This document shows, piece by piece, positions 12,401 to 25,100 of a stretch of DNA of 64,000 bases. Position numbers and translations under genes: made by a program. This stretch comes from Leuctra nigra. Lineage: Eukaryota; Arthropoda; Insecta; Plecoptera; Leuctridae. Where the stretch lies: contig OW203771.1 of assembly GCA_934045905.1 (NCBI GenBank), forward strand, positions 20,344,069 to 20,408,068. Reading direction: 5' to 3'. The stretch's first letter is position 1; each line of letters starts with the position of its first letter. The notes under the pieces were generated by a model. That model was not told the origin of the DNA. It saw only the letters and a list, made by a program, of their open reading frames with translations, and ran no database searches.

Positions 12401-15400
12401 ATCTTCATCTTCTGATTGGTCGACAATCAAAATCTTCCGATTAAGTTCAAATTTTGCATGGTGATCAAAGGCAAACTAAATTGCACACATTGTAAGCCCA
12501 ATCAGGCAAGTATTAATTGCCATTTTACGAGTTTAGTATGGGTTGTCAAAAGCTGGAAAAAGTATGTAGGAAAGTCACGACACAATGGATCTGATATTCA
12601 TCCAGAGTATTTATATTGAGATTGGAAAGCACTTTCCAACTAAGTTCTTTCCAATCTCAATATAAATACTCTGGATGAATATCAGATCCATTGTGTCGTG
12701 ACTTTCCTACAAATCGTCTTGTGCCGTATCGTGTATCGTGACTGGGGATGTTGCTTGTTCTGTGCTCGCTCATCAACAAGTTACACTGAGCGTTTTCGTA
12801 GTATCGGATTGAAACGTTATATGTCATTGGCTGTTTTAGCGCTGGCATTTGTTTTTTGTTATGATTATTACCTTTTTTGTCTCTGCTTCCATACACGTGG
12901 CACCATATCTCTGATTGAGTTGAAATATTTAAGTACTAATTTTAGGCCGGATGGATAAGTCTCGAAAAAATTTCAAATTATATGCAATAAATACGACTAT
13001 CAATTGTGTTAAAATTTCAATACATTGGAATCAGTGGAACGCAAGTTATGGTATCTTGAAGTTGAAACAGAATATCCGGGAGATAATTTTACAAGTTTTA
13101 TTCACATGTTAATTTCATGAAGTGAAATTATCTCCCGCTTTTTCTGGTTTTAAGCTCAACTTCACGATACCCTAACTTTTGTTCATTTATTCAAATATCG
13201 AAATTTTAACACAATCGGTAGTAGCATATTTTGAATAAAATTATAAATTTTAATCTTGTTTTCATCAATAGTTTTGAAACAAAAGGTGTTCCGGCCATTG
13301 AAGGTTTTCTGGTTTTCTATTTGAGCTTCGTATAACTTTTCGACAAACAAATCGAACAGCTGTAACTTATTTCCTTCTTTCCACTTTCCTACTTCTTTCC
13401 TTTCCATCAAATCATGATCAAATCATGTATTTTATAATATGTGAAATTTTCAGTCCAATCAATTCAGGAGTTTGATCTGCACAGCGGTGTCTAGCCCATT
13501 GGAAGTTTTTTTTGGGCCATCCGGTATTTAAGGTACTACAACTAGGAAAACGCTCTGTGTAACGCGTTGATGAGCGAGCACGGATAGTCGCAACACCTCG
13601 AACCGAAGGAAAATGTCATTAAAAGCCAATAATTTTTGAATTTTGTCATAGGCATGTATAAAGTCTAAAAAAAATCCCAAATTATTGGTCCCAATAACCT
13701 TGCAAAGTTTAAAGTTGATCGATAGAACCATTCTGATTGAACTGTTCCTTGTTAATTTTCAAAAAATCACAGGATCTCCTTCAAAAAATATACCTGGGAC
13801 GATATGATATTAGTGTGTGTACTTACACAATATTAGATCGATCTGTTGAACGGTCATTAGATATTAGTTTCATATGCATTTGAAAGTTTCTTCTTTAACT
13901 ACCTTGGAGCTTGGAAATGAAGAGTCGAAGTTGCCGTGATCAATAATTTTCGAGAAATTTACATCCTTCTTGAAAAATAAACGTAAAAAGTCAATAACTT
14001 TTGGATTTAAGCATGGATTAGTCTAAACATTTTCAAAAATACAGATAATGTTGGTCCCAATGACCATGCAAAGTTTTAGATCAGTCAAACGGTTCTAGTT
14101 TAAATTTCAAAAATCACTGGAAAGATGGTTAAAAATTTTAACAAATGGAAGGATTTGACTGAAACTTTGTAAGATTGGGGACAATGTTGGTCGTAATGAC
14201 TTGTCAAAATTTCAAATTTATCGGAAAAACCAATCGAAAGATAATTTATTAAAAATTTGAACCAATCACAGGATCCCGTTCAAAAACGATTCCAGGTACC
14301 GCATAGATTACGTTAGTATGTGTGCAAAATTTCAGATCTATTGGTTGTGCGGTTTGACCTGGGCAATGACCACAAAAAAAACAGATAAGGTGCTATAACA
14401 GTACCGTGGTGACGCCCGCTACGCTCGCTCAATTAAAAGAGGATTTTACCTGGTACATTGTTGGAATGATACACATCCATAGCAGAAACCCCTCCGCAGG
14501 TATATCTGGCGTCTTGCATACACTTCAGATCACAGCTAGAGCGAGGCAACGTTGTGTTGGGAAGAGTGTCCCCACAGTAGCATTTCGTGCTGAGAGAGTT
14601 CAAACAATAAATGATCACAGCAAAAACAAATATACCAAAACTAGGAAAACGCTCTGTGTAACGCGTTGATCAGCGAGCATGGATACGCGCAACACCTCGA
14701 ACCGAAAGTCTATCGAAAATTTCCTTAAAATCCAATAATTCTTGAATTACGTCACAGATTTTGATACAAATCTCCAAAAATTGCTTAAATATTGGTCCCA
14801 ATAACCATGTTTAAGTTGATCGATTAAAAGGCTACTTGTTAAATTTCAAAAATCACAGAATCTCGTTCTAAAAATATACCTGAGACCACCACTCATATGA
14901 TATTTATAGTGTGTGTATCAATATTATATCGATCTGTTGAACGGCCATATCAGTTTCATACGTTTGAAAGTTTCTACTCTAACTACCTTGGAACTATGAA
15001 GAGTCGATGTTGCCGTGATCTGCATTTTCGAGAAATTTGACAGCTAACACCCAAAATGTCCGTAAAATGTCAATAACTTTTGGATTATAACATAGATTAG
15101 TCTGAAAATTGTCAAAAATACAGACAATGTTGGCCCCAATGACCATGCAAAGTTTTAAAAGTTGATTGGTCAAACGGTTCTAGTTCAAATGTCAAAAATC
15201 ACTGAAAATATGGTTTTAAATGTTAACCAATGGGAGGATTTGGCTGAAACTTTGGTCGTGGTCAACCAATCGAAAGATATTTTTTTTTAATTTGAACCAA
15301 TCACAGGACCTCGTTCAAAAACGATTCCAGGGACCGCATAGATTATGTTAGTATGTACGCAAAATTTCAAATCGATTGGTTGAGCGGTTTTACCTGTGCA

Positions 15401-18400
15401 GTGAACACAAAAAAATAAAAAATAAAAAAACGCACAGAGAAAGTGCCATAAGAGTACCGTGGTGACGCTCGCTACGCTCGCTCAATTAAAATTAGACAAA
15501 CAAAACATTGCTATTCTTTGTTTGTTTGAACATTGGATAACAGGAGCATAAAGGCCTACAAACAGTTAGATACTATTGAAGGTCACGTGACAAAAGCATG
15601 CATTTGCATATACCTAGGCACCGAGTGTTGACTCACTTTTGTTTCTGAAAATGAGAAACAGCGCCATGGGTGGCATAAATTAGCAACTCTTGGTATGATC
15701 CTCATACCCTTAGTTGCAGCAATTAGTAAACATTACTGATTGCATGCATTCTTACAATAATACGCCAAATGATATTTCGCTGTGAAAAATGTATGAAGTG
15801 TAAACAATTCCACTGAATCTGATAAAATTATTAGTTTGCTCCTCTCTTTTACCAATTCTGAACTATTTTGAGTTATATGTGGATTTTTATCGGTTGCTAT
15901 GGCCACGGCAAATGAGAGATTATAAAATTGCTGATTCTTCGCCTCACATTTTTGCCGTTTTTTCTCGCTAGTGGCGAGAGAGGCTAATTCATTATACATT
16001 TTGTAATGATCTTGATACTATAGACATTAGACAACACGGTGGTTATTAATTTTGCTTAAATTTCGTATAAACGGAGCTGTGAACAATATGTAAACTAATT
16101 CCAGTTCCCAGTACAGAGTTTATGTGTTGTTTCTATTTGGTATGGATATTGATTGAAGGTTATATGAGATATGTATAATATTAAGGTGATACTAGCGCTC
16201 GGCCGTTTTAGAAAATTGAGAGAGAAAAATGGTTTCGTAAGTGAGTGTAACTTTTACAGGATGTTTACATTATCAGTCTGATTGTATATTAGTAGCACTT
16301 TTTCATGTTTGCTTATTGCATCGTTAATTAGGTGCCGGTTATTCAACGAAACCGCGCAAAACTATGAAATTTGCGATACGATTGGAGACCAAACCCGTTA
16401 ACCAATTGATCTCAAATTATTATCATGATTAGATGAAAGACAAACTTAGGGTTATCACTTGGCCCCTTTTTTGAAATTTAATTTTATATGGCACCCAGGG
16501 AACAAGAAAATAGCTAATTTTTCACCAAAAATCAACTAATTATTACTAATTAACGAAACAAAAAATTAAAAATGTACCAAGGGATAACCCTAAGTTTGTC
16601 TTTTATCTAATCACGATTAAAATTTCAAGACATTTGGTCTACCCATTTCGTCTCCAATCGTATCGCAAAAAGTGTCTACAAAAAGCAGCAAAATCGCTCG
16701 CGCTTGCAGCACCTTAATATGTTTGGTCACAATCATCAGAGAATTACCTTTTGAATAAGCCCGCATACTTGTAGCCTGCACAGAGCTTCATGCAAAACTG
16801 TCGGGTGTTGATATTTCGTAGATCTTGACCTGCCCATGTCCCCGTCCCGTTAGCTCCCCCGACCGTCCCGGTAACTTCCCCGAGCGTCCCATTTACTCCG
16901 TTAACTGTTGCGTTTCCGTCGTTCTCATAACACCCGATACTGCCAGGTGGAGACAGAATATCATCTGTAACAAAGTGAGAATCATATTTCAAATCATTAC
17001 TTCGATCAACCAAATAAGTAACGAGGGGCTTAGAAACAAACACTAGGTAAGGTCGAGGTATTTTGCACCAATGCACCAATGCCAAAAAATATACCTATGT
17101 ATCAGTCAATTATACTCTCGCGAAAATACCCCCCGCCCCCGCCCCCGGCCAGGGTTGCGAGGTTGGCACCATGACTTTTCATACATCTCAAAGCATGCTT
17201 TATCAAATGGCATTTGGTGCCAGCCCCCTTCACAAAAATCCTACGGTATAATTCACTTGTGCCTGTACTACCTCCATAAAAACGAATTGAATATAAGTTC
17301 GATTTCTATTCAAGAAATATTGCTTTTTCTCAACAATGGAAAACAGAAGATTGTTGCGAATTCAGGAAAGTTGACCCAAAGAATGTACCTTTCATATGCC
17401 GCAAAGATTTTTTAGATCGGATGAACGGTTTCGGCGCTACGATGTCATAAAAAAGCGGTAAAATTCACTCCGTTCAAGGCCCCCCGAGATCAATTAACAT
17501 TGTGTAGTCCCTATCCCGCTCCGAAAAACGGCACTAAATCGGCTCTTACTCATAAAGTATTGGTGATAGAAAAAAATGTTAAATTACAAAGTTATTGCAT
17601 TTTATGAGTACTATAACTTTTGTGTGGGACATTTGTTCGTCCAATGACCGATTTAAAGTGTATATAAATTCTTAATGTTTCAATTTTTTTTCCAAGATGG
17701 CGGCCAAAATGTTTTAAAATAAATTTTTTTCACAATAGGGCATTCAGTTTTGATCTTAAATAAAAAAAATTAATCCTCTATGTCTTTTCGTGTAGGGTAC
17801 AGGAATGAATAACTTTAGCCCCCAGCCCCCAGCCCCCGCCAGGGGTCTGGGGGTGGCACCAACATTTTTTAGGTTTTGGACCTATATATGCATTTAGTGA
17901 GATAGGTGGCACCTTCCCTTCACGACGATCCTACGGGAGCTTTAAATCGACCTTTTGGCCCCCTACTATATAGAATGTCCAAATGGATGTAATATTCCTC
18001 CTTTATCTCCCATGTTATCTTTTATTTGTTTGATATGAAGGAAGATGACACACAGAAGTTTAATTGTACTTTATGATCAAAGCTGTCCGGACGTCTCGTC
18101 TATACGTCTCGAAACCTTGCTCGTCTCGAAGATTAAAAGATTACCGTCTCGAAAGATACCACAAAACCTTGTTCAATGTATTCAATCTCATAGACGAAAT
18201 GTCAATTTTGAATAAAAAATTTCACTGTCTCCAGGAAGTACTGCATTCATATGCTGCAGTGATCATGGTCCAATAGGTATTTTATGAACTTTCGCATAGA
18301 AGATTTCGTTGCTGTGGTAATGTTACCTAAACATCATAATCCAATTTCCATGAATGAAACAAATGGACCGATCTTGCTGAAAATCTACCTGTAAACGACC

Positions 18401-21400
18401 AGTATAGTAATATAAATTTTGTAAAATAAAATGACTTATTCTCTAACTTATCCTACTTCGTTTGGCAAAAAAAAAATATCATGAAAATCTATTTTCGTGT
18501 ATTTCAACGTACTTGTCAGTGTTTGATTTGGAGTAGTCATATAAATATTTCTAGTTATGAGACCGCCACAAGTGAAGCTTGGATCTCCAAAGCACGACAT
18601 CCAACAGCGACCCGCAGGCAGAGCAGTCGAAGGCAGGACATTTCCACAGAGACACTCGACTCTGTAACGCAAACAACATCTCAGCTTTTGGCCAACACAC
18701 AACTCCAAAGGGAGACTAAAGAGATACAACTATTTTTAACAGTTTTCCTCAAATCTAGGGGGGTCATTACGGTACGTTTTTAGTCTACGGTGCAATTTCT
18801 TGGCACATGTGCACATGTGCGTAATTTTTGTCTACTCTAATGTTAACGGCCATTAAAACAGTTGCTACTCTCTTAAAATTTAAGATAATAGAGTGAAAAT
18901 GAGTGCAGGAATCACTCCGTTTGTCAGTCAGCGGCAGGCGTATTAAATACCACGAATCTACCCATATAGAAAAGTTACGTTACCAACTGATGACATTTAC
19001 TTAACCAATAGATGACATTCAGAAAATTACGTGACCAAGTAGTGTCCAACAGATGACTGGTGATGACCAACTGTTTTAGCTGACCATTTTAAGGTAACCA
19101 ATAGGTTACCATCTGGGTACCATCTAATGACAAATTAGGGACAATTTTGGTTCGCGGTGGTTAACTGTTTGTTACGAGTCATGTATGTTACCAAGTCGTA
19201 ACCATGCGCGACCGACAAGTGACCAACTGGGTACACATTTGGTTGCCGGTGGTAACCTCTTAGTCATGAGCACTTGTTAGTTACCAAGAGGTGACATTGG
19301 ACGACCGACATGTGACCAACTAGATACACATTTGGTTGCCGGTGGTAACCTCTTAGTCATGAGCACTTGTTAGTTACCAAGAGGTGACATTGGACGACCG
19401 ACAAGTGACCAACTGGGTACACATTTGGTTGCCGGTGGTAACCTCTTAGTCATGAGCACTTGTTAGTTACCAAGACGTGACATTGGACGACCGACAAGTG
19501 ACCAACTGGGTACACATTTGGTTGCCGGTGGTAACCTCTTAGTCATAAGCACTTGTTAGTTACCAAGACGTGACATTGGACGACCGACAAGTGACCAACT
19601 GGGTACACATTTGGTTGCCGGTGGTAACCTCTTAGTCATGAGCACTTGTTAGTTACCAAGAGGTGACATTGGACGACCGACATGTGACCAACTAGATACA
19701 CATTTGGTTGCCGGTGGTAACCTCTTAGTCACGAGCACTTGTTAGTTACCAAGACGTGACATTGGACGACCGACAAGTGACCAACTGGGTACACATTTGG
19801 TTGCCGGTGGTAATCTCTTAGTCATGAGCACTTGTTAGTTACCAAGACGTGACATTGGACGACCGACAAGTGACCAACTGTGTACACATTTGGTTGCCGG
19901 TGGTAACCTCTAAGTCATTAGCACTTGTTAGTTACCAAGACGTGACTATCTAACGATAACACATGACCATTTGAAGACTAATTTTGGTTTCCGGTGACCA
20001 AGACGTTACTAAGACTGACAATCTAGTGACCAACTTGTTGAAAAACGAACATTTTCGTTATTTTCGTTTCAGCTTCAATGTCGGGGTAAGTTACATATTG
20101 TTAGAAGGACTTCAAATAAGAATATTTTCTTGAGATATAATTGTGTTTTTCCTGTTAATTTTGCAAACCTAGCGTTGCAATAGTACATTTTGGATGCGGA
20201 ATTGAATACAGAATCCGAATCTGAAGTCAGATTTAAAAAATATGAAAGCAGACAAGAAATAAATGCAATAAACTGTAGTGTGAGAGCCTTTAGGTCGATA
20301 AGGGCCATATTCATATAGATATTTAGGGTATAAGGAACCTTATGACTTTCAGATTCCACTGTGTGGAATCGGTTTTAACTTTACATAATAAATGTAATAA
20401 TGTACACAAGTACCTACATTTTAATTAACTGAATATTATGATACGGATTATTAGTGCAGTTAATTCAAAACGCGTCTCCTACATTTACAAATAACAAATA
20501 CATTCAGACAATTACAAATAATTTACAATAATCTATGCCCAGTTGACACACATAGGTACCAGAAAACAAGTAGGTCACAAGTAGTACAAGTAGTAGTAAG
20601 AATTCTGGATTTTTACAGTAATCCAGTCGATACCTCTGTATACAAATGAAAATCAAATTACGGGACGAGAAACTTTTAAACTGATAAAATTCAAAATGGT
20701 ACACACAATTATGTAAGTAAAAACAACAAAATTATTGCTATTTTATTTATTCCGTTGATAAACTTGAAAGTTTATAGTCATTGTGAAATCTAAAATATGT
20801 ATTTTATTAGATGGAGTAGAATTAGAAACCATAGTCATACCTTGTTCTACTCTTCCCTTGTAACGCTTTTAATTTTTCCCGCCCTACGCGCTTACCAACT
20901 CGCTACCATGCTTGACCAACACGTGACCAAGTGCAGACAAATGTTGTTGCAAGTGGTAATCTATCTGTCACTAAACCTTGCTAGTTACCAAGTCGTAACT
21001 ACACAATTGACCGACAAGTGACCGTTTGGTGACCAATTTTGTTGCCGGACGTTACCAAGTCGTGACATCCGAAAAACCGTTAGATTTTACAGCGACTTCG
21101 CGGCGCCAGGGTTCGTTTTAGCGTTCGTACAAATCGACTCGACTCGACACAACAAGACGTGTTACGCTGGACGGAAAGATTATTTCGTTTCATATTTGTG
21201 TTTATTTCAATCATCCGTATACTACACTAAGTTTTTATTAGTGATTTAAGTAGAGAGAGCATCCTCGTGTGCTATTTATCGGTTTTTAGTTGAAAATGTA
21301 ACTGTAGCCTCTATAACAAAAGAATTCCCAGTTTAAAAACGACCGGTAAGATACTGACAACAAAACGCAACACGGATTCAACGAAAAGTCTTGGAAGTTA

Positions 21401-22138
21401 GTAAGTATCTACTTCTCTACTTCTCTATCTATAGTCTACTTATCTACAAACATATTTTTATTTTATTATCTATAGCTTATCTAGCTTTTATTTTCTACCT
21501 TATTAGTCTAAGGTACTACCTTGTCGAAATATTTTGAAAGCTCAGTGAAATTAGTGTTGATGCACAGAAATATCACCCATCACTGACGAAGTCTCACATT
21601 ATTATGCAAAAACTAAACTACCTATAGCCTCAGGTTTGTCAATTTGAGTACAGATTAGAGGTTGACAGTTGTAGTAACTTCTGACTTGAGGTAGTATATT
21701 ATAAAACCTACTGTCTAGTAGGTATATAGTATATTATCAAATTCTACTGTCTAGTAGGTAGAGTATAGGTACTACCAATTTTAAAGAATCATAAGATTAG
21801 TGTGTAGGTAGTAATATGCAAAAGAGACCTGAACTAGGGCTCGAACCAGGACCTCTTGCTTGCTTTTTGGGTGTTTACTAATGTTCCTAGTTCATTAAAT
21901 CATCGGGCATAATGAGAGATCCCGGTTTGATCCATGGAGGCTGGAACATGGGTTCCGCCTCCCTCCCCCCCCCTCCAACCATAACCACTCAGGATGCTAG
22001 GTAGAGTACAAATATTTCTTGTAGTGTTAACTTATAGTTGTATTTTTTTAAATGAAAGTGTACCTATACTACCTAAAAAATCTTATGTTTTTCCAGCTGT
22101 CAAAAAGCAAAAACTGTATTGCGAGGCACGCTGTAATT

Positions 22139-22176
<38 letters not shown>

Positions 22177-25100
22177 CCGCCCAAATTCAATTGTTTGATT
22201 TATGATGCATTTTTTACATTCTGTTTAATAATTGTCTAACTTTTTCATACCTTTCAGAACCTGAAGCCGAGTCAAGCCAATTCATGTGATTATTTTCTCT
22301 TCGAAATAAAATCATGAGAGAGGATGCTCAGAAAGTACCTAACCGATGTGGCGATATTCTCCGGTATCACCATCGCTGCTGTCTCCACGAGCTGACACTA
22401 TTCGAGCAATCTAAGGTTGGTACGGCCATCAGTTACTTAGCGACCAAACATTGGTAATTCTAATTTTTCCTATAGTCCATCCCACCCTCATGTTGGCAGT
22501 AGAATTATGTTTTACTATTATAACATTGGTATAGAGTATTTGTATTTGTATTTGTTTATTTGTAACCTTTGACCCTCTTCCGAGGAAATTGGTACATTCA
22601 TGTTATATATTCTATATATATTTTTAAAATTACACATACGTAGTTCTTTATTCGACTGGATAGGAAGGACAGTTTTAAGTGCTGTATGAGTTACTCCACA
22701 TTAGGAATGTTCAAAATACTAATTATTTTTCTGATATATTTCACTACAATAATAGGGTGGGACGGACTACGCATAGGTGGCATTGAGTGGTTATGAACTA
22801 TTAATTTAATTTAATTCTATAATTTTATAGATTTTGTGAGAAGAGAGTATAGCTGCTCAATTGGTCATTCCTAAATTTACCTTTTTTGGTGCTTGTGATA
22901 CATTATGTTTCATACCTACCTACTCCCTAATTGTATTGCAAGCACCAACCAAAGTGCTCAGAGTCTTTCCTAATTTATTATACCTAGTGCTTTTTTTTAT
23001 TTTTATTGCAGTATTTGATTCATATCGCCTCCACCAAACTGAAACCGCTGTCAAGAAAATCTGCAAGAAAATTACAAACTACTTTCTTCATGGGATCTTC
23101 AAATATTATGTCGTCCCCTCTAACAAATGCGCTATGAATGCTGACCCAGAGAGCCAGGATCCTACAGTGCTGAAAGAGATTATGGGTATGTATATATTTG
23201 TTTTTTAACTTTAAGTTTTTCTTTGAAGAGAAAATTTATTAAACACCCCTAGTTGAGGCATTTGAATTTGAAATCTGGTTCCACATTTTTCCAAAATCAT
23301 CATGTGCTTCACGACCAGTTGTGTAAGAAGGACTAAAATGTTGGGAATGTTAGGAGAACAAACAAGAATCTACAATGGAATGAAATGGGATCATGGAATG
23401 TAATATGGAAATATGCTATGTAGAAACTTCACTATAGGTACCTACCTAATGGTTAATTCGATTCAAACATCTCCGATGTATAGCTGCTACTTGATTTACT
23501 ATACACAGATATTTATTTGCATTACACAATCTATGCCAATTCTATAGATTCACAAATAGAATTTGTATTTGTGTTAGTCCATAAAAATAATTTAAAAGAA
23601 CCGCATTCGTTTAAACGAAGTTTCAACTTGATCAGAGAACCGGTGGACAGTGACTTATGTCAGGACATAAAGCACTGAAAGTTGTCAAAAGTGAAGTAAT
23701 GTACAGCTTTGTATTTTATAAAGAAGTACCTATAGTCTATAACTAATTAAGCGAGTGGAGCGAGCGTCTTTATTTGAAACTCGGGGTTCGAGTCTCTTTT
23801 TTGTGTGTGTTCGTTTTGCATTACCACAACAGGCTACATGTCAAATGAAGACCAGTTCAATATTTTCACAAGAGACCCATTACGTACCTACTATCCTGTT
23901 CTCTTATCCATTGATTTCTAGCAGATAGTATTCTTGGTTTCAAGGGAAAATTGATTTACAGTTAGTTCATTAGTCTTTACTGATAGATAATCTGGTATAA
24001 ATGTTTAGAGTTTAGATTTTGTTCTGATGTGACTAGACTACTACCTACTACATATTCTATGAAGCAGTAAGGTATTTTTTCCATTGATATTGAAATATCG
24101 CTTATCGAAATTTTCACAGAGCGTTTTCCGAGGATCAGAACTACTGCACATTATTATTAAATGTAATTTTATCAGGATTTTATAACACTTTTGATTATAT
24201 GAAATATGGCTTTTCCTTATGACCTCGGGTATTTATGAATAAATACCAACTGCAAGATGACAAGATTTTCCCCCTCTGGGATTCGAACCCAGCTCCTCTG
24301 AATGTCCAGTTAATTGCTCTACCAACTGTTCTCAAGTGTTTTTTTTCTCCATTTTTTCTCGAAACCCATTTGGAGTCGAATCAAGAAATTTTAGATATTT
24401 TATCACTGCTATCGACGCAATTCGTGTCGGCTCTTCCCAAGGTCTGTAGAGCAGAAACGCTAACGCGTTATCAATTCGTATGCAATACGAAGCCTCGCTC
24501 ATCAACGCGTTACAGAGAGTGTTTTCCTAGTACCTATTTATGTACCATCAACCCCCCGGTTGTTTTTATCTCATGCTGATTAAAATTTCAATTCATTTCA
24601 TCAACCCATGTTGCCTCTAATCGTCCCCAAATAAGTGTGTTGGTTGAACAAGCAGCAAGTTCGACTGCACTTGAAAAAATTATCTTTGAAAATCTAAGTT
24701 TGTTAATTTATCTTATCCAGACCTCTTTAGTACAGTGGAGTAGTTGACTTTTTTTTAACACTTTTTGCAAATTTGATTGTATTTCTGTTTATTTTTAGTC
24801 ACATAACAGGCTGTTATTCTGATCCAAGTTGACTTCTTATGTATAAATAAATTTTGTTCTGATTTCTGCATCAATTTCTCACTGCTAATTCCTCATTGGC
24901 TGAAAATAAATGTGGTCTGTAGGCTGTAGTCACATCATGATGTTGATCAATTTGAAATCTTTAAATCTTTCATTTATTGAGATTATACCTTGTAGACTAT
25001 AGGAAAACGCTCTGTGTAACGCGTTGATAAGCGATAGCATCCGTATTACATGCGATTTGATATTCGTTTGCAAGTTTCTGCTCTACCTTGGAAGAACCGA

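Larger units (their letters stand above)
11660..12810. repeat. Helitron-like body with two nested hairpin MITEs
   Basis: Contains the TATTGGTTCAAATTTTAAAT- and CCGATCAACTTAAAACTTCG-type body words and ends CTCATCAACAAGTTACACTG, AGCGTTTTCGTAGT near 12805, a mutated 3' end. The MITEs at 11904 and 12565 are inserted in it. Confidence 0.45.

Noticed and set aside
12416..12896. Two genes sharing a C-terminus VGKSRHNGSDIHPEYLY
   Set aside because: The shared end is the two arms of a perfect palindrome.
19190..19965. 93-bp array as a CRISPR
   Set aside because: No short repeat/spacer alternation: the whole 93-bp unit is conserved, and the context is eukaryotic.
20062..20080. Micro-exon between TTTCGTTTCAG and GGTAAGTTAC
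   Set aside because: Strong splice-like words but only about 12 nt between them and no partner exons in a consistent frame.
21994..22239. Proline-rich protein
   Set aside because: The prolines come from a poly(C) run; same for poly-Gly/poly-Pro frames at 28.4, 39.7, 45.2, 58.5, 59.6 and 62.7 kb.
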